Assembly: GCA_022478985.1 (NCBI GenBank)
Contig: JAKSZP010009623.1
Span: 16,012-80,011 of the forward strand
From: Massospora cicadina
Taxonomy: Eukaryota > Entomophthoromycota > Entomophthoromycetes > Entomophthorales > Entomophthoraceae
DNA: 64,000 bases
Direction of reading: 5' to 3'
Part shown: piece after piece, positions 55,090-64,000 of the stretch
How the letters are laid out: each line of letters starts with the position of its first letter
Numbering within the stretch: position 1 is the first letter of the stretch
Position numbers and translations under genes: made by a program
The notes under the pieces: generated by a model
Seen by the model: the letters and a program-made list of their open reading frames with translations, nothing else
The model's database searches: none
What the model was told of the DNA's origin: nothing

Positions 55090-56150
55090 ACTACTAGATA
55101 TGCAGGTTGCTAGGGCAGTTAGTTGCATAATGGCCACTTTGACCACAAGAAAAACAGGCATTCCTATATGGCTCATTTTTTAGCGATGCCTTTAAAAACC
55201 CAGGTTGGAACTAAAATAAGGGATTGCAATTTGACTGATAATGAGCTGAGTGACCATAATGAGGGTGGAAAGGAGCTGCCAAAGGGTTGAGTGCCCGCAT
55301 ATTAAACAAAGGATTATAGCCAAATCGTTGTTGTCTATCCCCACTAAAAATTCATTAATGGCTGCAGGGGCCTTTTATTCCACGTTGGAATCACTAAAAG
55401 TGATGGATAGGCGATTCATAAATTGAACAATTTTGAGAAGGGGTACATTGTCCTCTAAAATTGGAGTCATGATGTTATACAGCTTGCGGTATGGCTTTAC
55501 TATGGTGGAAATCGCAATGCACACATCAGACTCGAATAAAGTCCCCACCTCAATTAACACATGGGCTTCCACCACAAAGCGATCAGAAAATGCTGTGAGG
55601 ACCCATCATGGCAGAACCCAATGGTCAAAAAATCAGCCTTCCACTATGACATTTTTGCAGAACCTCTGAACAAACACAGCACAGTATCCTTCAATTCTTA
55701 GTATGTAACCTAACTACTTGGAAGATAGCAGATAACTTGGTCTGCACTTCCAACATCCAAAGTATATATTAACAATTTAGCTTTAGCTGATCTAAGGCTT
55801 TTCTGCTGCAAACTCAATCGTTTAAAGAAGCTGTTAACATTTCCTTCAATATCAAATGGAGGCAGCTTATTGATACATACCTCCTTCTCCCTAACAACAC
55901 TATTCAGCTTACACTTTGCACAGTGTAGCTTCTTGGTAGTGCCATCTAAGCGATCAGAAAGATGGCTGACTTGACCACTAACCAGGTGCAACTGGTGGAA
56001 GGCTTTGTGAAGTTGGTCCTTATTGCCTTAGTTTTCCTTAAAAAGCATCTTTTGTGTCTGAAGTAGTTATCCAGCACGCGCTTTAGTTCCACATATTAGG
56101 ATAGATCAATAAACTGTGGTAGGATTTCTTCATTTTATGCCAGTTATGCC
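55090..56150 (-). pseudogene. G6 gag with CCHC knuckle
   Basis: At 55115-55156 the minus strand encodes CFSCGQSGHYATNC, a textbook C-x2-C-x4-H-x4-C knuckle. Upstream, 55375-55575 (ALIEVGTLFESDV-like frame VLIEVGTLFESDVCI) and 55710-55991 (LVSGQVSHLSDRLDGTTKKL, then KCKLNSVVREKEVC) are capsid and coiled-coil parts. The N terminus runs into the G5 LTR. Confidence 0.7.
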
Positions 56151-56201
56151 ATTGATTGGCGAATGAATAATATTACTTTAACATGTTGTTCAATGGCCCC
56201 C

Positions 56202-56960
56202 TGCCGGAAATTTGCCCTCCAGGCTTCAAGATGAGAATGTTTTAGGGCAAAATTGGCCAAAAGGGGAAATGTCAGACATTCACAAGTCCTTGATAATAAT
56301 AAGATTGATTTAACTACATATAAAATGATTTTATCAGCCAAAAGACCCTGGACAATTCTCAGTGGAACCCCATAAATTGGGGTAACATGGTTTTGAATAC
56401 TTTATGGGCAACTAACCCAATATCCAGCAGTCAGATTACTCTGACCACAAAGCGGACCATAGGACGTCCATTGGATGGTACTCCCCCAGCCATGACCAGG
56501 TCCATTCAAGCGCCTACGTAGGGACCATCCCCTTTTATAGGCTTGGCAGGGGTCCCACAAGTTGAAATTATTCTATCAAATGGAATGTGGCTGAAATTTA
56601 TCAAATTGTTACCTCATGGGTACATCTCAGCCAAACATAATCCCCCATCCCTCATTCATACAAATTGAAGTGAGTTTTCCGAGCTTCAATATGCTAAAAA
56701 CACATATTACCTAATTTAGAATTTCCCAAGCTATCTGAATGTCAAGCCTCGATGTTATAAATACTATTATTGATTTATTAAGTATATTCTCATTTTTGCC
56801 CCCATGAGGCATATAATAAAATTTCATAAATTCAACAACCTCTTTAGTATTTATTAATTTTCATTGTTTTCATATAACTTGTGATATAAGCCCCTCATTT
56901 ATATCCTTGGATTTGAGGTGAAAAGCACCAGCAAGCTTTTTTCCAGCCACAAATCCAACA
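56202..56960 (+). repeat. 5' LTR of G5
   Basis: TGCCGGAAATTTGCCCTCC to ccacaaatccaaca, 759 bp, co-linear with the G2 LTR (caccaagcgg-like acaaagcgga, ccttttataggcttgg, ttttccgagct). Confidence 0.7.
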
Positions 56961-56962
56961 AG

Positions 56963-56982
56963 TGGTGCTCACTACAGTAGGA
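56963..56982 (+). promoter_or_regulatory. Primer-binding-site-like sequence of G5
   Basis: TGGTGCTCACTACAGTAGG two bases after the LTR. The first 15 bases are identical to the G1 site. Confidence 0.6.
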
Positions 56983-57009
56983 CCTGTACACCACAAAAAC
57001 GTTATAATA

Positions 57010-58500
57010 ATGGATGCTGTTGGAGGTTGTAACCCTTCTAGCCTTTCCGCTAACATTAACCCTAGGCTAGCACTTATGGGATAACAGCTATCCAATGCTT
57101 TGTCTCGCCTTAAACAGCTCAAGAAGCACTCATCTCAATGCCCAGCTATACAAAAACTTCCTCTTTGAGACAAGTTCACACCTGGTGAGGGCAGTATTGC
57201 CTCCTTCCTCTAAGTTTATGAATCTGCGATGGAAGGAGCAACTTAACAACAAAAAATCCAGTACATTTTTCCCTGCTTAAATCGTTTATTTAAGAAATAA
57301 TGGTCCCCACCATGGTCAACCTCAGCACTTGGGCGGAGGTTAAGTAAGCGCTTATTGATGAATTTTGCTCCAAGAAGAGTTTGCAACGGCAAAAACAGGC
57401 CTTTATGTGCCTTAGTCTGCAAGAGGGAGAATCTATTACCTCTTTTGTTGAAAGACTCTATGCTAAAGCTCAACCTCTTTTTCTTGCCCAAATGCTCCCT
57501 CTTGATGCAATTGCAGCTCTCTTGACTGGCTTGGCATCTCATCCCTCCTTGTAGATGCATCTCTCTTCCATAAAGTGCACTTATAAAACTGTACGAGATA
57601 TCAAGGAGGCCTTGTTAGCAGTTGCTGATATCTATGAACTTGACCCTACACAAGGATCTTTGATGCAAGCATCTACGCCGACCAATTTAGCATCTATTAC
57701 AGCTGTTTCCATCTATAAACCTGCTCCTATGGAACTGGCATCACAAACTGTTTTTTCTTCCCAAAAAGATAGTCAGATGGTAATGGCTGTGGTGGGGCAG
57801 TGCTCCCCTTCGTCTTCAGTTCAAAACACTCAGTTGGTGAAAGCAGTCGTCCCTTTGCCTTTCCCATCTTCTTTAAAGCGGCCTTCCTAAGTGGTCCCAA
57901 AGCTGGCTCCTAAGCCTAAATCCCTTTCTCAGGTCCCAATCGCTCCCATTAACAGCGTGTTGAATGACCAGGTCACAAAGGCTAAACTTCCTGTTTTGCA
58001 AAATCACCCAACCACTGAATGACCCAAAGCTGTTGAAGTTATAGCATCCATCTCTACGGTGCTATCCCCTTCAACCTCTCATTAAGCTAACCCTAGTCTG
58101 AATCCTATTTCCTTGAGGCAGCACCAACCCCCTGCTTTAAAGGTCAATACTCAAAATGTGGCAGCTCCAACGCCTCCCCCAAAAGCTTTTAAGGTGGAGG
58201 AGCAACCCCAAGACCTAATATCCCATAAGGAAGTCCTGAACCTACCTCACACCTTATGGGCTCCCTAACTTGCATTGATAACCCTCTGACGACGAGTATG
58301 AGGGAGATGATGAAGATGTTGATCGTTATGTTTTAGGAACCCCAGGTGAAGTGGAGGTACCAGATCAATTGAACCTGGAGAGAGTGAATTGTGCTAAGAT
58401 CTCTCGTCAAACTTATCTTTGGAAACTTATAAAGGGTCTTAATGTTATTGAAACTGCCAGTGAAGATGACCAGCTAATTGCAGCATTTCTCTGATCTACC
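57010..58500 (+). pseudogene. G5 gag
   Basis: Plus-strand pieces: a capsid-like block near 57300-57560 (ITSFVERLYAKAQPLF, LPLDAIAALLTGLASHPSL), then frame 57555-57890 with CTYKTVRDIKEALLAVADIY. A Pro/Ser/Thr-rich tail follows up to about 58280. No CCHC knuckle is seen. Parallel to G2 19870-21060. Confidence 0.6.
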
Positions 58501-59014
58501 CAGTGCTTTCATACCCTGCAGACTATCCAGAAGAAATACTCTGAAACGTACAAACAACTTGCCTCCACTTTTCATCTAAAGGAGGTCCTCTTTCTTCCCC
58601 CCACCTTGGGTGATACTTTAACTGAGTGGAGGTCGTTGTTAATGGAGTTTGAGTTAAAGCTATCCTTGACACTGGGTCCCCAGTGAACGTTGTGTCAACC
58701 AAGCACATTAAGATAATCAAGCTGGCCCCCAACCTTTACAAAACTCAAGAGTTTGGAACTTTGGGTTCAAAAAATATCCACGCCATCAGGGCATACTCTT
58801 CCCTACCCATTCGTTTTGGGAAGCTTTTCTTGTAAGCTCTGTCAGTGGTTTTAACTAATAATACCTACTATTTACTCATTGGAACCTAGTTATGCTCAAA
58901 TATAAAGGGGTTATAATTTGAAACGGGGCTATCTCTTCATGATTAACTATGAGGTTTCTCTAATTGTGGCCAATGAAGAGCTTAACAAAAAATATCATGC
59001 TTGCACCGTTGAGG
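58501..59014 (+). pseudogene. G5 protease region, cut by W-E
   Basis: YKQLASTFHLKEVLFLPPTL, then VKAILDTGSPVNVVSTKHIK with DTGS intact, and EFGTLGSKNIHAIRAYSSLP, co-linear with G2 21110-21600. A stop lies just before the DTG strand. The reading breaks at ttccctctttcgcc, the W-E target. Confidence 0.7.
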
Positions 59015-59028
59015 TTCCCTCTTTCGCC

Positions 59029-59970
59029 TTTTTAGTACTAGTAGTGCCCAACAAAAAAGGGGGAGCCGCCATGCATCTTTATTTGCAAATGGGCCAAACA
59101 AAGGGATTAATATGAATTAAAAAATTCCTAATATATCCCTAGGTTATCAGCCTAGGAAACCATATCAGATGGCGAGGAGGCTTTGGAGAAACTTTTATCC
59201 AGAGCCCACTTTAGCTGGCGGACCATGGCGGACAGCATTGGGGTGGGAGCATCAGCGACATGGGAGTAAGGAGGTATAGTTGGGGTTTTCTTCATTAATG
59301 AGGCTGGCGGTGTCCATCGCCTCAATGTATTAAGCAAGTTGATGCTCAGCAAAAATGATGAGAGCCAGTACACAAGTAAATGACTTGATGCACCAGCAGG
59401 TTTTGGGATAATTGGGGTCAAAAAGAGAAGTTTTTGCTGCATCAATGCAAGTATGGCTTGCACTGAAAGCAAGCTCCTCAATTTGGTACTTCACATCTTC
59501 CTCAAAATCATGAGGAAAATTGGGGATAGGAATACCCTTGACAAGGGGCTCCATTGCCCCATGGAGTTGCTGGTGGAGGAGGGTGTTGGCTGGGGCAGCT
59601 GCAGCCACAACTGCCATTTTTTTAATATCTTTATAAATGTGAAACCTGTTTTTTGGACGAAAATAGTGGTAATGCAATTCAGGAGGGTCAATGAAGAACT
59701 CCTCCAAAGCAAAATCAGGTTTCATGTGGCATGGTCATTTGTCCTCATCAACACATTTGAGAGCCTCTAATGGATTGTATTTGGCCAGTGCTGGGCCAGC
59801 CACAGGAATTGGGGCTGTAGCTGGAGCTGATTGGCCATGTGCTGTCAACCATTTTAGCTCAGCTGAAACTGGTTCAGCCATCAACTCAGGATTCCATAAT
59901 CCAGTCAAATTTTAAAAATTTTTAAATTTTTGCAAAATTTTGATTGGCTTCCGCTTTGGAAGCAGCACCT
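59029..59970 (-). mobile_element. Retroposon W-E, 5'-truncated copy inside G5
   Basis: 942 bp between a 14-bp duplication (ttccctctttcgcc at 59015 and ttccctcttccgcc at 59971, one mismatch). G2 shows the empty site (cccctttccgctatgag near 21598). It corresponds to the 3' half of W-B (4341-5275). The minus-strand 3' end is ...agtactaaaaa. Truncation at the 5' side with an intact 3' end is the hallmark of target-primed reverse transcription. Confidence 0.8.
59152..59882 (-). pseudogene. W-E C-terminal protein part
   Basis: ATG at 59882 begins MAEPVSAELKWLTAHGQSAP. One stop, then 59330-59725 open: FALEEFFIDPPELHYHYFRP, MAVVAAAAPANTLLHQQLHG, DVKYQIEELAFSASHTCIDA and KTSLFDPNYPKTC, and a tail RWALDKSFSKASSPS-like in 59152-59481. 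Closely similar to W-B. Fold unknown. Confidence 0.5.
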
Positions 59971-59984
59971 TTCCCTCTTCCGCC

Positions 59985-60400
59985 ATAACATTACATTACA
60001 CCACGGCAGGACTGCTTACAAAAATGTTGCCTCCATCAGCGGACGCGTCAAGGGTATCCCTTTCTATGATTCAGAAGAGAAAGTAATTAAAGCAGGTGAA
60101 CAATAGGTGGTTGACAATAAGATTACCCTACAAACCCCAACTACTTCTTATTGCACCTAACTATCATTGATGGAGCTAGTCTTTTGGAGCACAGAGCTTT
60201 TCCAGGAGTACTAGACCCTGCCTATCAACAATATATCAATCTTCTGCTAGGGAATCTCACCAAGAAGGATATGATTGTGAAAAAGCATCAGGAGATTGGA
60301 AGGGGTATGCTGATTCCCCTTGAAGAAATAAAGCAAGTTTACTGTATTATATCTATGGTGGATATGGGGGTTACCCGCTGATCAATCTTTATGTACCCTA
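59985..60400 (+). pseudogene. G5 dUTPase-like segment
   Basis: Resumes after W-E with protease end and GIPFYDSEEKVIKAGEQ. Then ITLQTPTTSYCT, a stop, and in frame 60151-60381 AFPGVLDPAYQQYINLLLGN, LTKKDMIVKKHQEIGRGMLI and PLEEI. The string G-V-L-D-x-x-Y with a following L-L-x-N strand is the clearest dUTPase motif III in the window, with the Asp and Tyr both present. Confidence 0.55.
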
Positions 60401-60489
60401 CCACTAAAATTTATAGGATTCTTGATTATTCTCGGATGATAACCCCTAAATTAATTAGCTGCACAGGTTCATCATTATGCAATTCTCCA
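60401..60489 (-). other. Leader of R-R element with primer site
   Basis: The minus strand starts TGGAGAATTGCATAATG right after the LTR end and shares acctgtgcag with the R-L leader (7790-7827). It is truncated at the junction with G5. Confidence 0.4.
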
Positions 60490-61558
60490 TGTTGTATGAT
60501 AGTAAGATGTATTCATTTTTTAATAGTGTGGAGACTATTATCTGTTGTTGAATAAAGTACTAGTATTGGGTCCAAGGCTTAAACAGTAGATCCTCTCAAA
60601 ATACTTAGAATTTCCTTAATAGGGATTTGTTCCCTTATACCACCTAACTTGATCCTTGCTCAGATCCACATTTATGGTTTTTCTGGTGACACACAGTTGG
60701 TAGTGATCCCCAATTCAGTTCAGCTTCTCTTCTTTATATCACGCTCAGATCCTTACTTTTTTTTCTAAAGAGTCTCCCAATTAAAGCACACAGCAATAAT
60801 TTCCTTAAAAAAGAATAAAAATCAAAATAGATTTTGGTATGATATTAATTACTGGTAAAAGTGTAAATTACTTCAGTGTATTTGTATTTTCAGTATTTGT
60901 GTGTCTTTATTAAGTGAATTCTTAGGGGAATTCATAGTGGTAATTCAGCGCCCAACCCTCAGTGGGCACCTCCTCAATTAAACAGCAGCTGTTGCCATTG
61001 AATTACCCATCCTCTTCTCATCAGTGATGGTCTTCCCTATCCTGGCTAGGATTCTGCCATTGGACATCCTCAAGAAATAAATTGGATTGAGTTGGAAAAC
61101 ATGTTCCTAACGTTTTCCTCTTGATCCCAGAGAACCAACCATATTTGGCAAGCAACCTGCTTAGGTAATGGGACTTGTTACCCATTACTGTAGGTCGCAA
61201 ACCAACTGATTGATTTGCTAGTTGCAGGTGGCATCACTTACCTTGCAACTTATTTTTTAAATTCCCAATCTATCAGTGATGAAACCCAATTGATCCTAAT
61301 TGGTACACCTGATAGTTAGTTTCAATCAACTATCAGATGCCCCTATTTTGTTGGCAACTCTGCCTGATGAGATATTAAACATTCATCTGGATTGATCCTC
61401 AATGGATCCAACCCAGGCTAATAACCTAAAATCCTCTTAACATTGTTACCCTGAAATCAGGGTTAACCAATATCTAATTCACTTTGCTATAGGAACTATC
61501 CCCTAGCGACCCTTGTTAATCTAGTTGGCTGGGAATATGGGCAAAAATTTCCAATACA
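60490..61558 (-). repeat. LTR R-R (1.07 kb)
   Basis: Minus strand TGTATTGGAAATTT to ...ATACAACA. It aligns with R-L 7828-8896. Directly outside the 5' end (plus 61559-61571) is a polypurine run, and outside the 3' end a TGG primer-site-like start. Confidence 0.6.
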
Positions 61559-61571
61559 TCCCCCCTCTTTC
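61559..61571 (-). promoter_or_regulatory. Polypurine run next to LTR R-R
   Basis: Minus strand gaaagagggggga precedes the TG of the LTR as a plus-strand primer would. It suggests internal element sequence on the right side too. Confidence 0.4.
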
Positions 61572-62539
61572 CTAGATTTCCAGCGAGAAAAAGATTGGTG
61601 AAGGAGAACACTGCTTCAGACACTCAGTTGAATATTTCGTTTGTTCAAGAGGAGTATGATCAATCAGTACTCAACGCTGCTCAGGATGACCTTCAGCATG
61701 TGGCTCTCTTCCTCTTCCTCCTCACTACTGCCTACTCAGAGCGCAGTTCCCTCGACCTTCTGTCATGTCAGGCTGATCAATTTACTTGTTGATATTAATC
61801 CCAGGATCCGTTTTCCCCCTGTCAGGAAATATGACACACTGTCATATTCAGGATTTTTGGTTTGACATCCTCAATTTTTAAATTTTCTCCTTGTCCTCAA
61901 CTGGAGATTCTTTCCATCAATGGTTAGTTTGTGGCACAGTTAAGAATGCTCATTTGTATTCGCCCTTGTAATTTTCTCATAATTACCTCCTGGCTCATTA
62001 TTATTCTTAATTTTTTCTCTGGAGATCTTATCCCATTAATTTTGAGATTAATTTCTCTGAAATTAGAGCTTAATTGATTTCATAGTGCATAATGTTGACT
62101 ATCATATAAGTCCAACATCCCCCTCTCATCCAACTCATATGTCAAATTCTGAGTTTCAGTACCAACAGCTGCTTAATAGCATTTCTGATAAAGACCTTTG
62201 GCTCTTCCAGCTGATGAGTTGATCTGCATGTTTGAACCTCTTCTATGGTCCTTCCAGGATTCATACTCCCAGTCAAGTACCCATAGCCAGTCCTTCCGTG
62301 GAATTACTGGAAATGGTAACCAATCCTGATGAAACCAGGTTAGTAATTGTCTCAAATGATTTGAGATTAATCCTTCCTCTGTCATAGGTTCCTGAGTTAG
62401 ATTTCAAAGTCTCATGGATTTGGCTCCATTTGCAGATTCTCCTACCATCATTATTGAACATACTGAAGCAATGCCCTCCACTCTCAATCGTTTGTTCTTC
62501 ACCAGATCAGAATTGCTTCCAGAGTTCCTCTTCTGACTC
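61572..62539. other. Unassigned, possibly element-internal
   Basis: No named motif. A second polypurine-TG junction occurs on the minus strand near 62120-62140 (gatgagagggggatgttgga). Short minus-strand frames (62173-62461) overlap it. Confidence 0.35.
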
Positions 62540-63125
62540 AGTCAATATTACAAGCCAGCTGTTTTGGCCATTAAACTAGCCATTGGCAACAGCGTGCATT
62601 TTGAACTCCCCTATGCAGAATTAAGGGCCTAAGTAACTGGGGCTTTGTCTATAGCTCTAAACTCTTCCAATATTGAAAACATCCTAGATAGAGATGTTGT
62701 AGCCTATGCTCTTTGCTTTGCCAGCCAAGTTCTTTGAAGTTGGGCCATGAAGCTTCTAGCATCTTCTGGCTTCCATCGCTCATTCTGCTTCAGCTTCTGA
62801 GAAGCTTGTAGTCATCGTCTGCAGGATGCCATTCGCTCCTTGCACAACTATATCATTTCTGGCATGTCCCATAGGTATCTTCCCTTTATGGCTTTAATAT
62901 GGGGAATGATTTAGCAAAACCCCACCTAGTATCCCTTGCTTAATGCTGGCCCTTATATTCGGTGTTCTTTTAGTTTTTATGTGCCAATAGGGCACCCAGT
63001 GCAGGCAAATTCGAGGGATGAAACCCAGGGTACTGCCCCGTTGCACTGGGGCTGTGCGAATCTAAGCACTACTGAAGTGGGCCTGACCGTGGGTGGGGTG
63101 GCTCACACCACCCCAAACTGATATA
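62540..63125 (+). pseudogene. Unrecognised decayed protein
   Basis: One plus-strand frame reads for about 130 codons with five stops: YYKPAVLAIKLAIGNSVHFE, LSIALNSSNIENILDRDVVA, EACSHRLQDAIRSLHNYIIS, HRYLPFMALIWGMI. Stops sit mostly where CGA or CAG would make sense (TGA, TAG), so this was probably coding. Frame 62936-63121 follows with GAPYIR-like text (LNAGPYIRCSFSFYVPIGHP). I do not recognise the family. Confidence 0.35.
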
Positions 63126-63214
63126 TTCTTCACTGTTTGGTATACCATGTAGCAAAGGCTACTCAGCCAGTTCAGAGATATGCCCATCCCTTACTGCGAG
63201 AAATGAAACCAGAC
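63126..63214. other. Short unassigned gap
   Basis: Nothing recognised between the decayed plus-strand frame and the LINE end. Confidence 0.4.
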
Positions 63215-64000
63215 TTACCCCCAAGTTGGACTTACTTAAGAAAAGAGGATTGTCATAGCTTTCTACAGCTATTTCTAGCTGTCGCTTGACTATGGCCAGG
63301 GAGCTTGTTGCCTGGATTCCTTCTGAAGGGAATCAACGCTGGTTTCTGGAACCATAGACCTACATCACATCCCCCCATATCGTGCACCAGACCCTGAACC
63401 CCTCCTTGTCTGCAAGCAGACTTGGTGGGGCATACGCAGTCAGAATTTCTGTCCATGCGATATGACCAGAGGATAACTTACACCTTGGTTGGTATGCTTT
63501 ATACCTAAGGAGAACACTACTCCATACAGCATCCGCTGCTGGACACTCTGTGAAGATGTACTTTGCCGTCTCCTCCCCTCCACATACCTTACAGGCATAT
63601 AGAAGGTCATCCTCCTTATGCTTAATCCACTTATGCAGAGTCGCCCCAATGACCAGGATGTTGCTGCGGAGTTGGAAGAAAAAGTTCTGAACTGGTATAG
63701 GCCAACATCCCTTAACCCTCCTCCCCCACAGGTCCATCAGGCCAGGTCGCATTTTGCAAGTGATATGGGACAAGTACATCAAAAAGAGCTTTCTGTCTTG
63801 TAGCTTCTGGAACCTGGCAGTTGTAAAATCTGAGAGGAAGACACTGCTACATCCCCCCACCTTGAGCCAGTCCCGAAGGAAGAAGAGGCTTTCCCATCTG
63901 GAGTATCTCCAGCCTTCTCTTCTTCGCAGGAACACCCGATGATTCTGCCCTCCATGACCTTCTGAACGGGTTTCCCTAGCCTCTATGCAGCCAGAGAAGG
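63215..64000 (-). pseudogene. LINE reverse transcriptase C-terminal part, cut by the window edge
   Basis: The minus-strand frame is open from the right edge to the stop at 63360 (the part before 63935 is also open). It contains CKVCGGEETAKYIFTEC at about 63590, the C-x2-C-x12-C remains of the zinc knuckle at the end of LINE RTs (usual His changed to Tyr), with AADAVW after it. Past two stops the same frame goes on with IQATSSLAIVKRQLEIAVES, the usual tail. It belongs to a non-LTR element whose RT core lies outside the window. A relative of this LINE could have mobilised family W. Confidence 0.7.

Larger units (their letters stand above)
51130..56201 (-). mobile_element. Ty3/gypsy relic G6, internal region without LTRs
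   Basis: Minus strand from gag (about 56150) to the integrase C terminus (51175). All pol domains are in the usual order, including a dUTPase-like segment. The 5' end is cut by the G5 LTR at 56202. No LTR is recognisable near 51130. Heavily mutated. Confidence 0.7.
56202..60400 (+). mobile_element. Ty3/gypsy relic G5, 5' half, with nested W-E
   Basis: A plus-strand relative of G2: LTR, primer site, gag, protease, then (after W-E) the dUTPase-like segment. It ends at about 60400, where it abuts the leader of the R-R element. RT to integrase and the 3' LTR are missing. Confidence 0.7.

Noticed and set aside
63000..63125. tRNA-like or SINE element with box B-like sequence
   Set aside because: gtgcgaatct and aattcgag are only weakly like a B box, there is no matching A box, and the region fits a decayed coding frame.
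1..64000. CRISPR arrays, tRNA and rRNA genes, phage or prokaryotic operons
   Set aside because: No regularly spaced short repeats, no cloverleaf sequences or conserved rRNA blocks, and no runs of adjacent intact genes were seen.

Overview
The window looks like a repeat-rich chromosome segment of a eukaryote, most probably a filamentous fungus. The reasons are degenerate Ty3/gypsy elements (one family carrying a chromodomain), a gene with a GT...AG intron, and a host protein ending in a PACT-like spindle-pole/centrosome module. I cannot name the species. There are no bacterial operons, tRNA or rRNA genes, or CRISPR arrays that I can see. The window has two compositional worlds. About 59 kb is AT-leaning, CpG-poor and full of stop codons (transposable elements). 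One island, about 34.3-37.7 kb, is GC- and CpG-rich with long open frames: the only convincing host gene.

Layout. 1-2.2 kb: nothing recognised. 2.2-6.4 kb: two divergent copies (W-A, W-B) of a roughly 1.9 kb retroposon family, here called W, that encodes one gag/ORF1-like protein with a CCHC knuckle. 6.5-10.3 kb: a dispersed repeat (F1), a 1.07 kb LTR (R-L) and unassigned DNA. 10.3-33.5 kb: a four-level nest. W-D was split by the chromovirus G3 (10978-33460, 5-bp duplication GGTGT, two 1282-bp LTRs). G3 was then hit by the complete minus-strand gypsy element G1 (12346-18689, duplication ATGTT), by gypsy element G2 (about 19074-27975) and by a solo LTR S1 (30598-31387, duplication ACCTG). G2 in turn carries repeat F2 and retroposon W-C. 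34.3-37.7 kb: the PACT-like coiled-coil gene. 37.7-40.7 kb: no gene seen, two short duplications. 40.7-50.1 kb: chromovirus G4 (duplication GGAGG), whose 5' LTR contains solo LTR S2 (duplication GGGGC). 51.1-56.2 kb: minus-strand gypsy relic G6. 56.2-60.4 kb: G5, related to G2, with the 5'-truncated retroposon W-E inserted. 60.5-61.6 kb: LTR R-R, same family as R-L. 61.6-63.2 kb: decayed, partly coding-looking DNA. 63.2-64 kb: the 3' end of a LINE on the minus strand.

How parts work together. G1, G2, G5 and G6 share the order gag - protease - dUTPase-like segment - RT - RNase H - integrase. The chromovirus pair G3/G4 lacks the dUTPase-like segment and instead ends in a chromodomain. All appear dead: catalytic residues are lost and frames are broken, often by C-to-T type changes. 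Target duplications date the insertions relative to each other. W retroposons were active both before G3 landed (W-D) and after G2 landed (W-C).

Most interesting points: the W family (an ORF1-only, HAL1-like retroposon with about 15-bp target duplications and 5' truncation), the dUTPase-like segment in four gypsy relics, the collagen-like repeat in the G1 Gag, and an intact-looking but frame-broken PACT gene between repeat blocks. All identifications are from reading the sequence; no database search was possible.
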